A DNA stretch of 64,000 nt, from contig NZ_JPST01000021.1 in NCBI RefSeq assembly GCF_000763315.1, positions 62,001 through 126,000 of the forward strand, given 5' to 3'. The translations under genes and the position numbers were made by a program. The notes below the pieces were generated by a model. That model saw only the letters and a program-made list of their open reading frames with translations, was not told the origin of the DNA and searched no databases. This stretch comes from Thermoactinomyces daqus. Its GTDB lineage: Bacteria; Bacillota; Bacilli; Thermoactinomycetales; Thermoactinomycetaceae. Shown here piece after piece: positions 1 to 8,046 of the stretch (its first letter is position 1; every line of letters begins with the position of its first letter).

Positions 1-462
1 AAGGAATCCTTCCTTGCCGAAATGAGAGAATATGCGCAGGCGGTTGTCCGGGAGATCAAAGAGAGCGAAAAAAACTTTAAACACGATAACCTCACAACCA
101 GCCGCTGCCCTGATTGCGGCAAACGGCTGTTGGAAGTCAGCAGCAAAAAAGGGAGAATGCTCGTTTGCCAGGATCGCGCTTGCGGTTACCGCAAAGGAAT
201 TGCCCGCGTGACCAATGCGCGCTGTCCGGAATGCCGGAAAAAGCTGGAGCTGCGCGGAGAAGGGGATGGGCGGATTTTTGTGTGTGCTTGCGGCTACCGC
301 GAAAAATACGCTTCCTTCCAGGAACGCAAAAGCAAGGAAAAAAAGAGCATGGTTTCGCGAAAAGAGATTTCCAGGTATCTGAAACAGCAGGAACGGCAGA
401 AGGATGAGGGAAATCCCGCGTTGAAAGAAGCATTGGCCAAATGGTTTCAGCAGAATGAGTGA
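1..462 (+). CDS. topB: DNA topoisomerase III, C-terminal part (5' end outside window)
   Basis: The reading frame is open from base 1, so this is the tail of a longer gene. The visible 153 residues hold two zinc-ribbon-like CxxC pairs (RCPDCGKR and RCPECRKK), each followed by a further Cys cluster (CQDRACGY, CACGY), then a Lys/Arg-rich end. This is the layout I know from the C-terminal region of Bacillus-type TopB (type IA topoisomerase III), which relaxes negative supercoils and resolves recombination intermediates. The catalytic Tyr domain lies off the window. A strong terminator follows directly. Confidence 0.85.
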   Translation, partial: KESFLAEMREYAQAVVREIKESEKNFKHDNLTTSRCPDCGKRLLEVSSKKGRMLVCQDRACGYRKGIARVTNARCPECRKKLELRGEGDGRIFVCACGYREKYASFQERKSKEKKSMVSRKEISRYLKQQERQKDEGNPALKEALAKWFQQNE

Positions 463-470
463 AGAATTTA

Positions 471-507
471 TGCCTTCTCAAGTGATCGCTTGGGAAGGCA
501 TTTTTTT
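471..507 (+). terminator. Rho-independent terminator of topB
   Basis: Inverted repeat TGCCTTC...GAAGGCA (471-500) followed by seven T, nine bases after the topB stop. Confidence 0.85.
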
Positions 508-519
508 AAGACAAAAAGA

Positions 520-548
520 TTTACAAACGTCTGTTCGTATGGTATCAT
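520..548 (+). promoter_or_regulatory. SigA-type promoter with LexA-like operator in the spacer
   Basis: TTTACA (520-525), a 17-bp spacer and TATCAT (543-548). Inside it lies CAAACGTCTGTTCG (524-537), which differs from the symmetric Bacillus LexA (DinR) half-site pattern CGAAC-N4-GTTCG at one arm position. The dyad extends outward (TA...TA). LexA bound here would cover the spacer. The match is seen in the sequence; regulation is inferred. Confidence 0.55.
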
Positions 549-586
549 AATTTTGACAACAAGAATTCACAAAAAGGAGAGCGAAG

Positions 587-1639
587 ATGGCCAAAATAAC
601 AGAGAGAAGCACCAAGGCAACCATTTTGGCAGCACTTCGGGAAGCGGAAAAAAGAATCGCTGAACTGGAAAAAGGGAAACTGGACCCTGTAAGTGAAACT
701 CAGGCGAAAAAAACGGCAGAAACCATCAAAAAAGCGGACAATCTCATGGAAGAGAACATCGACGTCAAAATTATGGACTTGTCCAAATCGGTCACCCGAT
801 TGCTGAGTAAAATCAGCGAGGACATTCTCGAGCAGACGCAAAACCTGAAAACGGTAAAAGAAGCCATTTCCATGAAAGAAGCTGAATTGAAGGAACTGTA
901 CGGGATTGAAAAACAGGCCCATACCCTGGCTGCACTGGTCAACGCCCATCAGGAACTGAAGTTGTCGCAAGAAAAAGAGTTGGCAGAAGAGAAAGAAAAA
1001 GCTTCCTACGAACTGGCCGAGATCCTCAAACAAATCGAAACAGCTCGCAAAGAGCATGAATCGCTCCTCAAGGAACAAAAAGAGAAACTGGCGCAATTGA
1101 AAAAAAGGGAAGAAGAAGAGTTTAAATACGAGTTCGCCAGACATAAAAAACAAGCGCACGACCAACTGGAAGACGAATTGGCCAGCAAGCGGAAAACGTT
1201 TGAAGCGGAATTGGAAAAAAGGAAAAAAGAGTTGGATACATATAAGAAATCGCTCGACGAGCGCGAAGAAAAAATTCAAAAACGGGAAGAAAAAATGGAG
1301 GAGCTGGAAGCTGAAGTAGCCTCCATCCCAGACAAAATCGCCCAAGTGAAAAAAGAGGCCAAGGAAAAGGCAGATGCGGAAATGAAGAAAGTCTTGGCCA
1401 TTCGCGAAGCGGCGTTCAAAAAAGAAGTGGAAGCGGACAAACGGATTCTGGAAAAGGAACGGGACAACCTCAAAAATCAATTGCAAATGGCCAACGAAAC
1501 GATCGCCACATTGCAGGCGAAGCTGGATGAAGCATACAAACGAATTCAGGAGATGGGGATTCAGATGGTGTCCAGCTCCAATGAATCCAAAACCTTTGAT
1601 AAAATCGCAGCTTTGGTGTCGGAGAAAAACAGCAAATAA
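587..1639 (+). CDS. Long coiled-coil protein, possibly SOS-regulated
   Basis: 350 residues, almost all helix-forming and charged (Glu, Lys, Gln, Ala rich). Heptad-like stretches run from about residue 15 to 330, with no signal peptide and no membrane segment, so it should be a soluble cytosolic rod. No catalytic motif is visible. The start ATG follows AAAAAGGAGA at good spacing. The gene stands alone between two terminators and has its own promoter with a LexA-like box. Cytosolic coiled-coil proteins of this kind can be DNA-binding (KfrA-like), nucleoid or structural factors, but I cannot place it in a named family. The coding call is secure; the role is unknown. Confidence 0.85.
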   Translation: MAKITERSTKATILAALREAEKRIAELEKGKLDPVSETQAKKTAETIKKADNLMEENIDVKIMDLSKSVTRLLSKISEDILEQTQNLKTVKEAISMKEAELKELYGIEKQAHTLAALVNAHQELKLSQEKELAEEKEKASYELAEILKQIETARKEHESLLKEQKEKLAQLKKREEEEFKYEFARHKKQAHDQLEDELASKRKTFEAELEKRKKELDTYKKSLDEREEKIQKREEKMEELEAEVASIPDKIAQVKKEAKEKADAEMKKVLAIREAAFKKEVEADKRILEKERDNLKNQLQMANETIATLQAKLDEAYKRIQEMGIQMVSSSNESKTFDKIAALVSEKNSK

Positions 1640-1649
1640 GTTTGGAAGA

Positions 1650-1682
1650 AAGAGGGAGTTCAAGGCTTCCTCTTTTTTTGTC
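1650..1682. terminator. Terminator, probably bidirectional
   Basis: AAGAGGGAG...CTTCCTCTT hairpin followed by a T-run, between two convergent genes. Confidence 0.6.
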
Positions 1683-1690
1683 CCCCTTCT

Positions 1691-2314
1691 TCATTGATAC
1701 ATGGAGAAGATGATCTTTTCTTCCCTGTCCGACAAATCAAACTTGATATGTTTAATCTTGTCTTCATCCAAAGGTTCTTTTTGAATCGGGATCCTGTATT
1801 TCAGCAGTTGATGATAAACCCGGTTCAGTCCGTTTACATCCGTGGCTAATACACTTCTCATGCCCACTGTGCACATTTCCCCGTCATGAAAGTGAAGATC
1901 AAAATAGACATGGGGATGTCCCTTGTCCAGGGATGTGTCCAGAACGGCATACTTGATGTCATTCCATCGATAGGCTTTTCCGTCCAATACGATTCGATCC
2001 TCCTTCAGATACGGACCATCGGCAAATGTAGAGTGGTAGTAAAACACAAGCAACAGGATGAAGACAAGGCAACCGATACAAAATTTACGCGCCTTCAGCA
2101 GGGAGCCGATAAATGTAAGTACAATGGTCAAGCCGATGAATATTATCGGAATCACATCGGGTTCGTAAATCCAAATGTGGTTTTTCGGGGCGTAAGTGAG
2201 CTTCGGCCAGGCGTATAAACCGGCTCCGACCCCGAGCGCCAGGAGGAAGACCAGAATCGCTTTTAAATTCGTCAGATCCTCTTTTTCAGGTGGATCGCTG
2301 TTCATGTGTGTCAT
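1691..2314 (-). CDS. Membrane protein of unknown function
   Basis: 207 residues. Three hydrophobic segments (about residues 17-35, 52-68 and 78-93) are followed by a soluble C-terminal half beginning YLKEDRIVLDGKAYRWNDIKYAVLD. That half resembles the beta-rich PH-like domains of some Bacillus membrane proteins, but this is only an impression. The ATG is preceded by TGGGAGGATC at good spacing. It sits alone, convergent with the coiled-coil gene. Confidence 0.75.
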   Translation of the reverse strand: MTHMNSDPPEKEDLTNLKAILVFLLALGVGAGLYAWPKLTYAPKNHIWIYEPDVIPIIFIGLTIVLTFIGSLLKARKFCIGCLVFILLLVFYYHSTFADGPYLKEDRIVLDGKAYRWNDIKYAVLDTSLDKGHPHVYFDLHFHDGEMCTVGMRSVLATDVNGLNRVYHQLLKYRIPIQKEPLDEDKIKHIKFDLSDREEKIIFSMYQ

Positions 2315-2768
2315 TTTTTAGATCCTCCCATAACTTATTTACAAATTTCGAAATCGCTTTTTGCAAGGAGGAAAACCCTTTTTTCAAACAGCCCCTTTTG
2401 TTTTGTCAACAATTTGGCATAAGTGAATGAGGAAATTTAGGCTTCGATATAAGACTCCTTTTCACATTTGTTAATCAAACAATCAAGTTCTCCTGCTTTT
2501 CTTTATTCATTTCTATTAAAAAATCCTGGTTGTTTCAAGGATGAGTGATGTGAGTCCAAGCGCAATAAAGCAGTAACATCAGGGAGGTTTGTGATCCTTC
2601 TTTAATATTTAGAAAAAATAACCGGACCTTTTCTGGACAAGTGTAACCGGTGTTTCTGTAGTTTACGGTCCAATTTGTGACAAGTGAAGCGATCCTGATC
2701 CCCTTTCCGTCATGCATCGCTCTCTCAATCCTGTCCAATGATCCGGCAGCCTTTTTAATTTAATCTCC
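2315..2768. other. AT-rich gene-free stretch
   Basis: I see no supportable gene here. A 67-codon minus-strand frame at 2535-2738 has no ribosome binding site and no recognisable sequence. The left end should hold the promoter of the membrane protein gene. Confidence 0.5.
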
Positions 2769-2841
2769 TTGCCTTCCTGGTCACCAAGCGATATAATGCA
2801 GTTAAATCATGAACAAATAATAATTTTGTTCATATGTTCAT
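2769..2841 (+). promoter_or_regulatory. Promoter and palindromic operator of the TetR-ABC operon
   Basis: TTGCCT (2769-2774), a 17-bp spacer and TATAAT (2792-2797). Just downstream is a perfect 9-bp inverted repeat, ATGAACAAA (2809-2817) and TTTGTTCAT (2825-2833), then another ATGTTCAT (2834-2841). The position over the start of transcription fits autorepression by the TetR protein encoded next. Confidence 0.7.
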
Positions 2842-2874
2842 AAAAAGGGGATAAACCATAAGAGAGGAATGACC

Positions 2875-3492
2875 ATGCGCGGATTCAGTGAAGCGGAAAA
2901 AGAACAAATCAGACAAAAACTGTTCGAAGTGGGGTGTGAGCTCTTCGGGACCTATGGCCTGAAAAAAACGGGTATCCGGGAAATCGCCCGGGCGGTGGGG
3001 ATTTCACAGGGGGCTTTTTATCTTTTCTTCCCTTCCAAAGAGGCATTATACTTCGCCATCCTTGAGCGAGAAGAGGAGAAGATCAAAACCAGGCTCTTGG
3101 AAACAGCGTTGAAAGAGGAGTCAAGTGGTTTTGAACGAGTGAAAAACCTGCTTTTGGAAGGATTGAAACTAGTTTATGAAAACAAGATTGTTCGCCGGCT
3201 CTACATGGAAAAGGAATATATGCCAAAATTCCCCCTTGAATTGTTGGAAAATCACAACAAACGGGATCTGTACGATTTGACGCCGCTGGTGGATGCGTGG
3301 GCACGGGAAGGAATCATCCGCCCGGAAAAGCCGGAATTGATCGCGGGGATGATTCGCGCGTTTTTCCTTCTTCCCATCCACCAGCGGGAAATCGGGAAGG
3401 ACGTATTTTCCGAGACGATGGAAAAACTGGCGGAAAGCATCGCCTTATATCTGACCACCGGTGCAGAGAAAGGGGAGGCGCATCGTGATTGA
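2875..3492 (+). CDS. TetR/AcrR family transcriptional regulator
   Basis: 205 residues. The N-terminal helix-turn-helix (about residues 25-60, with GIREIARAVGISQGAFYLFF) is typical of TetR repressors; the rest is the helical ligand-binding domain. I chose the second ATG (2875) because AGAGAGG lies 7 bases before it, whereas the ATG at 2869 overlaps that site. It is the first gene of a four-gene operon, overlaps the ABC ATPase gene by 8 bases, and lies behind a perfect palindrome. It most likely represses its own operon until the exporter substrate binds. Confidence 0.88.
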   Translation: MRGFSEAEKEQIRQKLFEVGCELFGTYGLKKTGIREIARAVGISQGAFYLFFPSKEALYFAILEREEEKIKTRLLETALKEESSGFERVKNLLLEGLKLVYENKIVRRLYMEKEYMPKFPLELLENHNKRDLYDLTPLVDAWAREGIIRPEKPELIAGMIRAFFLLPIHQREIGKDVFSETMEKLAESIALYLTTGAEKGEAHRD

Positions 3493-4339
3493 AGTAAAGG
3501 GGCTCACTTACCGCTACCCAGGCACGGAAAAAACGGCACTCCGCGATGTGTCGTTCACCGTTTCCCGCGGGGAAATCTTCGGCTTCCTCGGCCCTTCCGG
3601 GGTGGGCAAAAGCACTTTGCAAAAGGTGATGATCGGCATTCTGAAAGATTATGCTGGCAGTGTAAAAGTGGAAGGGCAAGAGCTGCGCGAAACGGGTGCG
3701 GAATACCTTGAAAAGATCGGAGTGGCGTTTGAGACGCCCTATTTCTACCACAAATTCACCGCACTCGAAAACTTGCGTTTTTTTTCTTCCCTCTATCGAA
3801 ATAAAACGCTTTCCCCGGTGGATTTGCTGAAACAAGTGGGCTTATCGGACGCTGTCCATCAACGCGTATCCAGCTTTTCCAAAGGGATGAAAACACGGCT
3901 CAATGTCTGCCGCGCTTTTCTGCATGATCCGGAATTGGTATTCCTGGATGAGCCGACATCCGGCTTGGATCCGGTCAGCACGGAAGCGGTAAAAAAGTTG
4001 ATATTGGAGAAGAAAGCAGAGGGGAAAACCATTCTCCTCACCACCCACCATATGGCCATCGCTGAAGAACTGTGCGACCGAGTAGCCTTAATTGTGGACG
4101 GGAAGATCGCGTTAATTGATGCGCCGCGGGTGATGAAACTGAAGTACGGGCGCAAAATGGTGCGCGTCGAATACCGAGACGGGGATCGATTGCTGGCGCG
4201 GGAGTTTCCGCTGTCGGGTCTTGCCCAAAATGACGCCTTTCTCCGCCTGCTGTCCCATGACGGTTTGGAGACCATCCACACCCAAGAAACTACGCTTGAA
4301 CGAATTTTTATCGCCGTCACGGGGAGGAAGTTGGCATGA
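3485..4339 (+). CDS. ABC transporter ATP-binding protein
   Basis: 284 residues. Walker A GPSGVGKST lies at about residues 36-44, the signature is a degenerate SFSKGM, Walker B is VFLDEPTSGLDP, and the H-loop follows as TTHH. The start is GTG with AAAGGGGAGG upstream, overlapping the TetR gene. With the two following membrane proteins it forms an exporter. The TetR-ATPase-permease-permease order resembles the clusters annotated as fluoroquinolone-export ABC systems, but the substrate is not shown by the sequence. Confidence 0.9.
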   Translation: MIEVKGLTYRYPGTEKTALRDVSFTVSRGEIFGFLGPSGVGKSTLQKVMIGILKDYAGSVKVEGQELRETGAEYLEKIGVAFETPYFYHKFTALENLRFFSSLYRNKTLSPVDLLKQVGLSDAVHQRVSSFSKGMKTRLNVCRAFLHDPELVFLDEPTSGLDPVSTEAVKKLILEKKAEGKTILLTTHHMAIAEELCDRVALIVDGKIALIDAPRVMKLKYGRKMVRVEYRDGDRLLAREFPLSGLAQNDAFLRLLSHDGLETIHTQETTLERIFIAVTGRKLA

Positions 4340-5039
4340 GGTGGTCAAAGGCCTTGATCCAAGACGTTCGCTTCCAGTGGCGCCATGGTTTCTATGCCGT
4401 TTATGCCATCATCAGCACGCTGTATATCCTTTTCCTGCGCTTCGTTCCGGAAAAATACCAAGAAGATTTGACCATCACTATTTTGTATAGCGATCCTTCT
4501 TTTTTGGGGTTTTATTTCGTCGGAGGAATTGTGCTGTTGGAAAAAGTGCAAAAGATTTTGCAGCCGTTGTGGGTGACGCCGCTCCGCTTGTCAGAATATT
4601 TAAGCGCGAAATTGGTTTCACTGGCGTTTCTCTCCAGCTTGTCCAGTATGACCATTGCGATGGGGGTTCACGGCTTCAGCGGAAAAAGCCTTCTCATGGT
4701 CATTGGCATTTTCTTCAGTTCCATCTGTTTCACCTGCTGGGGCATGATACTGGTTGTGCATGTACAGACAATCAACGCTTTTCTTGTAGGTTCACAAGTT
4801 TTTTTGCTCCCGATCGCTCTCTGCTGGGATATTGGGGATTGGCGGGCGGGTTGTGGGCCGATATCTGGCCGGGAAGCGCCGCTTTCAGCCTCCTGGAATG
4901 GGCCCTGTCCAAGCCTTTCGTTTCTTTTCCGCTGCGTGATTTTCTTCTGCTCATCGCGTGGTGTGCAGTTTCATTCTATGGGGCGAAACGCTCGCTATTT
5001 CAAGCATTCACAAAAGAATGGGGAGGGGTGCGGGCATGA
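4336..5039 (+). pseudogene. ABC transporter permease with frameshift
   Basis: The start overlaps the ATPase stop by 4 bases. The first 160 residues read in one frame, with membrane segments and ending near FLLPIAL. The rest (LLGYWGLAGGLWADIWPG onward) reads in another. The switch falls in CTCTCT (4817-4822); removing one CT restores a single frame of 233 residues. The restored stop overlaps the next start as ATGA, which confirms the second frame. About six membrane segments are predicted. It is either a recent 2-base insertion, a slippage site or a sequencing error. Without repair the 250-residue product has a scrambled C-terminus. Confidence 0.8.
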
Positions 5040-5761
5040 CCCGATGGCTGTATCTTATTCTCGGGGATGTGCGGCGGTTGCGACATGATTGGGTTTTGCT
5101 GATGTCGTTCGCCTCCCCTCTTTTTCTCTTGATCTTCGTTTGGGTCGTCCTTCCTTGGATGGAATGGGGTGTTCAGCACGTATTCCATTTCTCCATCCGG
5201 CCCCATTTGGATTTCATTATGAGTTTTCTCGCACTCGTCACTCCGATGACGATCGGAATGCTGGCCGGTTTCCTGTTGCTGGATGACCGCGATGAGGGCA
5301 TGTTGTTGGTGTTGGCGGTCACTCCAATGACGAAGAGGGGATATCTGGTGTATCGATTGGTTTTACCCGTTTTACTTGGTTTTTTCTTCACGGGGGCATT
5401 CATTCTGCTCGCAAACCTTGTCCAATTCGATTCCGCACGTTTGCTTCCCTCCCTCTTGATGTTGTCATTGGAAGCGCCGCTCGCCACATTGTTCCTGGGC
5501 GCCTGGGCGCAAAACAAAGTGGAGGGGTTGGCCATTTCCAAGTTGATGGGGCTTTCCTTTTTTGGGCCCGTCGCCGTGTGTTTTCTCCCGCCGCAGTGGC
5601 AATGGGCTGCGTGGTGGCTCCCCACTTACTGGGCCTCTGCAGCTTTTTTATCGGGATTGCCTGCGGGACAGCATTTTTTTGTTGCGCACGGGATGGGATT
5701 CGTGATCCATGGTTTGTGGATGTGGGTGGCTTATCGGATGTTCATTCGTCGAGTGGAATAG
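5036..5761 (+). CDS. ABC transporter permease, second subunit
   Basis: 241 residues with about six hydrophobic segments, including ones near residues 18-38, 60-82, 104-128, 145-165 and 215-237. The start ATG overlaps the previous stop (ATGA) and follows GGGGAGGGG. There is no export signal and no extracellular domain. It is the likely partner of the frameshifted permease and of the ATPase at 3485-4339. The substrate is unknown; drug export is an inference from the TetR-led layout. Confidence 0.82.
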   Translation: MTRWLYLILGDVRRLRHDWVLLMSFASPLFLLIFVWVVLPWMEWGVQHVFHFSIRPHLDFIMSFLALVTPMTIGMLAGFLLLDDRDEGMLLVLAVTPMTKRGYLVYRLVLPVLLGFFFTGAFILLANLVQFDSARLLPSLLMLSLEAPLATLFLGAWAQNKVEGLAISKLMGLSFFGPVAVCFLPPQWQWAAWWLPTYWASAAFLSGLPAGQHFFVAHGMGFVIHGLWMWVAYRMFIRRVE

Positions 5762-5890
5762 ATTGGCCGGAAACTGTGAGGCGACTTAAGTAGTTCTCCG
5801 ATTTGAGAATAGATAGCAGAATAAAATCCTTCAAATGGTCGATGGTTTGTTTCTCCAAAGGTGATAGATGATTTGACTATAAAGAAAAAA

Positions 5891-5916
5891 GCTGCCCTTT
5901 TGTCGGGGGCAGTTTT
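5891..5916 (+). terminator. Terminator of the TetR-ABC operon
   Basis: CTGCCC...GGGGCAG hairpin followed by TTTT. The rest of the gap 5762-6142 holds no gene I can support. On the minus strand 6060-6140 translates as a short hydrophobic stretch that could be a remnant of a membrane protein. Confidence 0.65.
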
Positions 5917-6142
5917 AATGATCCCGGGGAACAGCGGTGCTTCATAACCAGGGGCGAAAATAATGCCTGAGCAGTTACTGTGTCGGCAGATTTACATTCG
6001 TTCTTCACTAATCAACAGCTTTGCTCAACCCTTTTTCTTAAGGTGTCGTGTGGCGATGATTAAACCTGATGGTTTCCGGCATCCGCCCCGGGGTATATTC
6101 CTGATTTGTGCATGGCGGGGATCATGACGGGAATGACGCCGA

Positions 6143-6844
6143 TCAAGAGGTTGATGATGACCGGGCATTTTCCCTGATCGTGTCCGTCAATTCCTTAAAG
6201 CTTTTGCCGCTGACATCATCGGGGAAGTTCGTTTCCCCTTCCATCTGGATGTTAATCTCTTTTCCGTTTGCTTTCACCATCTGGGGACTGAACGCTTCCG
6301 GCTGTTTCAACACAGCTTGATCCTGATCGTTGAACTTGATTTCATAGTTGGCAAATGAGCCGGAGTAGGTGTTTTCCATATAGGGGTATTTGTCCAGAAA
6401 AAGAATGTATTTTATACCCGTTTCCGGCTTGAGAAAAGTGGAATTGGGGACATGGATATCCAATGGCTGGCCATTCTCATCCTTCAGTTCCTTTATCTCC
6501 TGGCTGTAAACTTTATGAATCAGGATGGACTCGTTCGTGATCGTCCCTTTTAAGACCTGATCCACTTTGAATTCGTATACCTTGGCTTCATCGTAGACAT
6601 CTTTGGCCGGTTCGGCAGGGTTTTGCACGTCCCTCGCCGCATTCACGGATGTTACGTATTTTATATAATGACCAACTACAATGAATGGGGCCTTCTCTGT
6701 CATATCTTTCAGATCTTTGGCGACGATCAGGTCGTCAGCACCGATGTGAATGGTGGGAACCCCTGTTGCCGGTAAATTCGAACAGCCGGAAAGTGAAAGA
6801 AGACTGATCATCACAACAACCGCCAAAATGATCCTTTTTTTCAT
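6143..6844 (-). CDS. Putative lipoprotein
   Basis: 233 residues. The N-terminus is MKKR, a hydrophobic core and the lipobox LSGC (Cys at about residue 21), so it is predicted to be lipid-anchored on the outer face of the membrane. The mature part is hydrophilic with alternating short strands (VGHYIKYVTSV, YEFKVDQVLKG, YILFLDKYP). I do not recognise a named family. The start at 6844 is chosen because GGAGG lies 7 bases upstream and the product then begins with a normal signal sequence. It lies directly downstream of the matrixin gene on the same strand (about 70 bases), so the two probably share a transcript. Confidence 0.8.
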   Translation of the reverse strand: MKKRIILAVVVMISLLSLSGCSNLPATGVPTIHIGADDLIVAKDLKDMTEKAPFIVVGHYIKYVTSVNAARDVQNPAEPAKDVYDEAKVYEFKVDQVLKGTITNESILIHKVYSQEIKELKDENGQPLDIHVPNSTFLKPETGIKYILFLDKYPYMENTYSGSFANYEIKFNDQDQAVLKQPEAFSPQMVKANGKEINIQMEGETNFPDDVSGKSFKELTDTIRENARSSSTS

Positions 6845-6914
6845 TTCAAGTCCTCCGTGATTGATCAAAATAATCTTTAATCTTCGGACGTTTTTACTGC
6901 GGATTATGTTTCAG

Positions 6915-7442
6915 CTAATAGAGATTATTCACCCCGTTGATATCGTCCGTTTGCGGGGTGTACATGGAATAGCGATTCCGGCTGGTGTTCATGATGGCGG
7001 GATTATTGGTATGGGCCAGTCCCAGGATGTGCCCCAGTTCATGGTTTGCCGTGCTGCGGGCAGGAGTAAATTCATGCGTGAGCGAATAATATCGGTTAAT
7101 CTTGGATACCCAGGAAGTGACACAGCCGAGCAAGTTAGTATACCAAATCGAGTTTCCGTACTTCCCGTCTTTTTCGCTGTATGTGTCCAATGCGCCCGAA
7201 GCATCGGAACCGCCATTGACATAGCGACGGGCATTTTGACTGTTGTTCCAGTCCGTCAAAGCTTGTTGAAATGCATTTTGGAAGACCGCCTCGCCGTTCA
7301 GGAGTGTTCCCCCCCAGCGCCATTCCACATAGTAGTTACACTGTTCGGAACCTGTATAGCTGTAAGCGAAACCATTCAGCGGAAAAAGGATGAGGGTCAA
7401 CATCAGCATCACAAGTCCAGGAGAGAATCTTTTTCTTTTCAT
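6915..7442 (-). CDS. Secreted matrixin-type zinc metalloprotease
   Basis: 175 residues. A signal peptide covers residues 1-26 (cleavage near GFA-YS). The zinc site HELGHILGLAH at about 134-144 is the full metzincin pattern HExxHxxGxxH, and IMN shortly after fits the Met-turn, so the core of a matrixin (M10A-like) catalytic domain is present. The protein is little more than that domain, with no visible propeptide cysteine switch. The start ATG follows an AGGAGG-type site. It should hydrolyse proteins or peptides outside the cell. Its partner gene downstream encodes a lipoprotein of unknown role, possibly an anchor or inhibitor. Confidence 0.88.
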   Translation of the reverse strand: MKRKRFSPGLVMLMLTLILFPLNGFAYSYTGSEQCNYYVEWRWGGTLLNGEAVFQNAFQQALTDWNNSQNARRYVNGGSDASGALDTYSEKDGKYGNSIWYTNLLGCVTSWVSKINRYYSLTHEFTPARSTANHELGHILGLAHTNNPAIMNTSRNRYSMYTPQTDDINGVNNLY

Positions 7443-7780
7443 TTCTTACCTCCTGAAATTCTATGCGATATATAATTTGTAATAATTTAATTATAACAAT
7501 AATTATGCAAAATTAAAAATCATTTATTCAGAAGAGTGTGTTTCTGATATTTGTGGACGGCGACTAGACACGAAAAACTTTCTTGTTTTTCGGCATTTTC
7601 TTCTCCAACGTTTTTGCAAAAATGCCGGCAAAAAATTTTTGGGTTCCAGAGCAAACCGTGTAATTTCAGAAGAAAACAGTGTAAATTGTCAAAAAGAAAA
7701 AATATTGACAAATATGTTAACGAACAGGAATTTACCGAATTTGGGTTGAATACCAGTATATAGAACGGGAGGTGGCATGA

Positions 7781-7831
7781 GTGATTGTAGCATTTTTGCA
7801 CTTGGTTGCTGGATTGCTTGTTATTCTGTAA
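7781..7831 (+). CDS. 16-aa hydrophobic micro-ORF, copy 1
   Basis: GTG start, 16 codons, TAA: MIVAFLHLVAGLLVIL. GGGAGG lies exactly 8 bases before the start. It is one unit of a 101-base tandem duplication whose second copy lies at 7882. Most base differences inside the two copies are synonymous or conservative, which argues for translation. One uncharged hydrophobic helix is predicted. An alternative ATG at 7777 opens another frame (26 codons) that the second copy does not conserve. Similar sizes are known for Ibs-type toxins of type I toxin-antitoxin loci; membership is speculation. Confidence 0.55.
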   Translation: MIVAFLHLVAGLLVIL

Positions 7832-7881
7832 GTTGGAACTGGAAAATTCAGAATTAACTCATAGAACGGGAGGTCATCAGG

Positions 7882-7932
7882 ATGATCGTAGCACTTTTGC
7901 ACTTGTTTGCCGGCTTGGCCGTTATCCTGTAG
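7882..7932 (+). CDS. 16-aa hydrophobic micro-ORF, copy 2
   Basis: ATG start, 16 codons, TAG: MIVALLHLFAGLAVIL. It matches copy 1 at 13 of 16 residues, with the same upstream GAACGGGAGGT and the same 8-base spacing. It is followed by a strong terminator and no other gene on this strand, so the two micro-ORFs look like a self-contained short transcript. The flanking genes point away (matrixin) or towards it (PrsW-type protease). Confidence 0.58.
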   Translation: MIVALLHLFAGLAVIL

Positions 7933-7956
7933 ATTGAAAATTGGAAATTGCGATAC

Positions 7957-7995
7957 AAAAGCTCCTCGAAAGCTCCTCATTTGCGAGGAGCTTTT
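7957..7995 (+). terminator. Terminator with duplicated 5' arm
   Basis: AAAGCTCCTC (7969-7978), loop ATTTGC, GAGGAGCTTTT (7985-7995). A second copy of the left arm (AAAAGCTCCTC, 7957-7967) could pair with the same right arm. It also lies downstream of the PrsW-type gene on the other strand. Confidence 0.75.
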
Positions 7996-8046
7996 GTGTT
8001 GGATCCGGGTTGTATTGGACAGGGACCGAGATGCTGAATTGCCGGG

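Noticed and set aside
545-1663. 372-codon minus-strand frame opposite the coiled-coil gene
   Set aside because: It is rich in Phe and Leu because Glu/Lys codons on the other strand read that way. There is no ribosome site, and the plus strand has a promoter and a normal start.
2535-2738. 67-codon minus-strand frame
   Set aside because: No ribosome site, no recognised protein and AT-rich surroundings; possibly an old remnant but not supportable.
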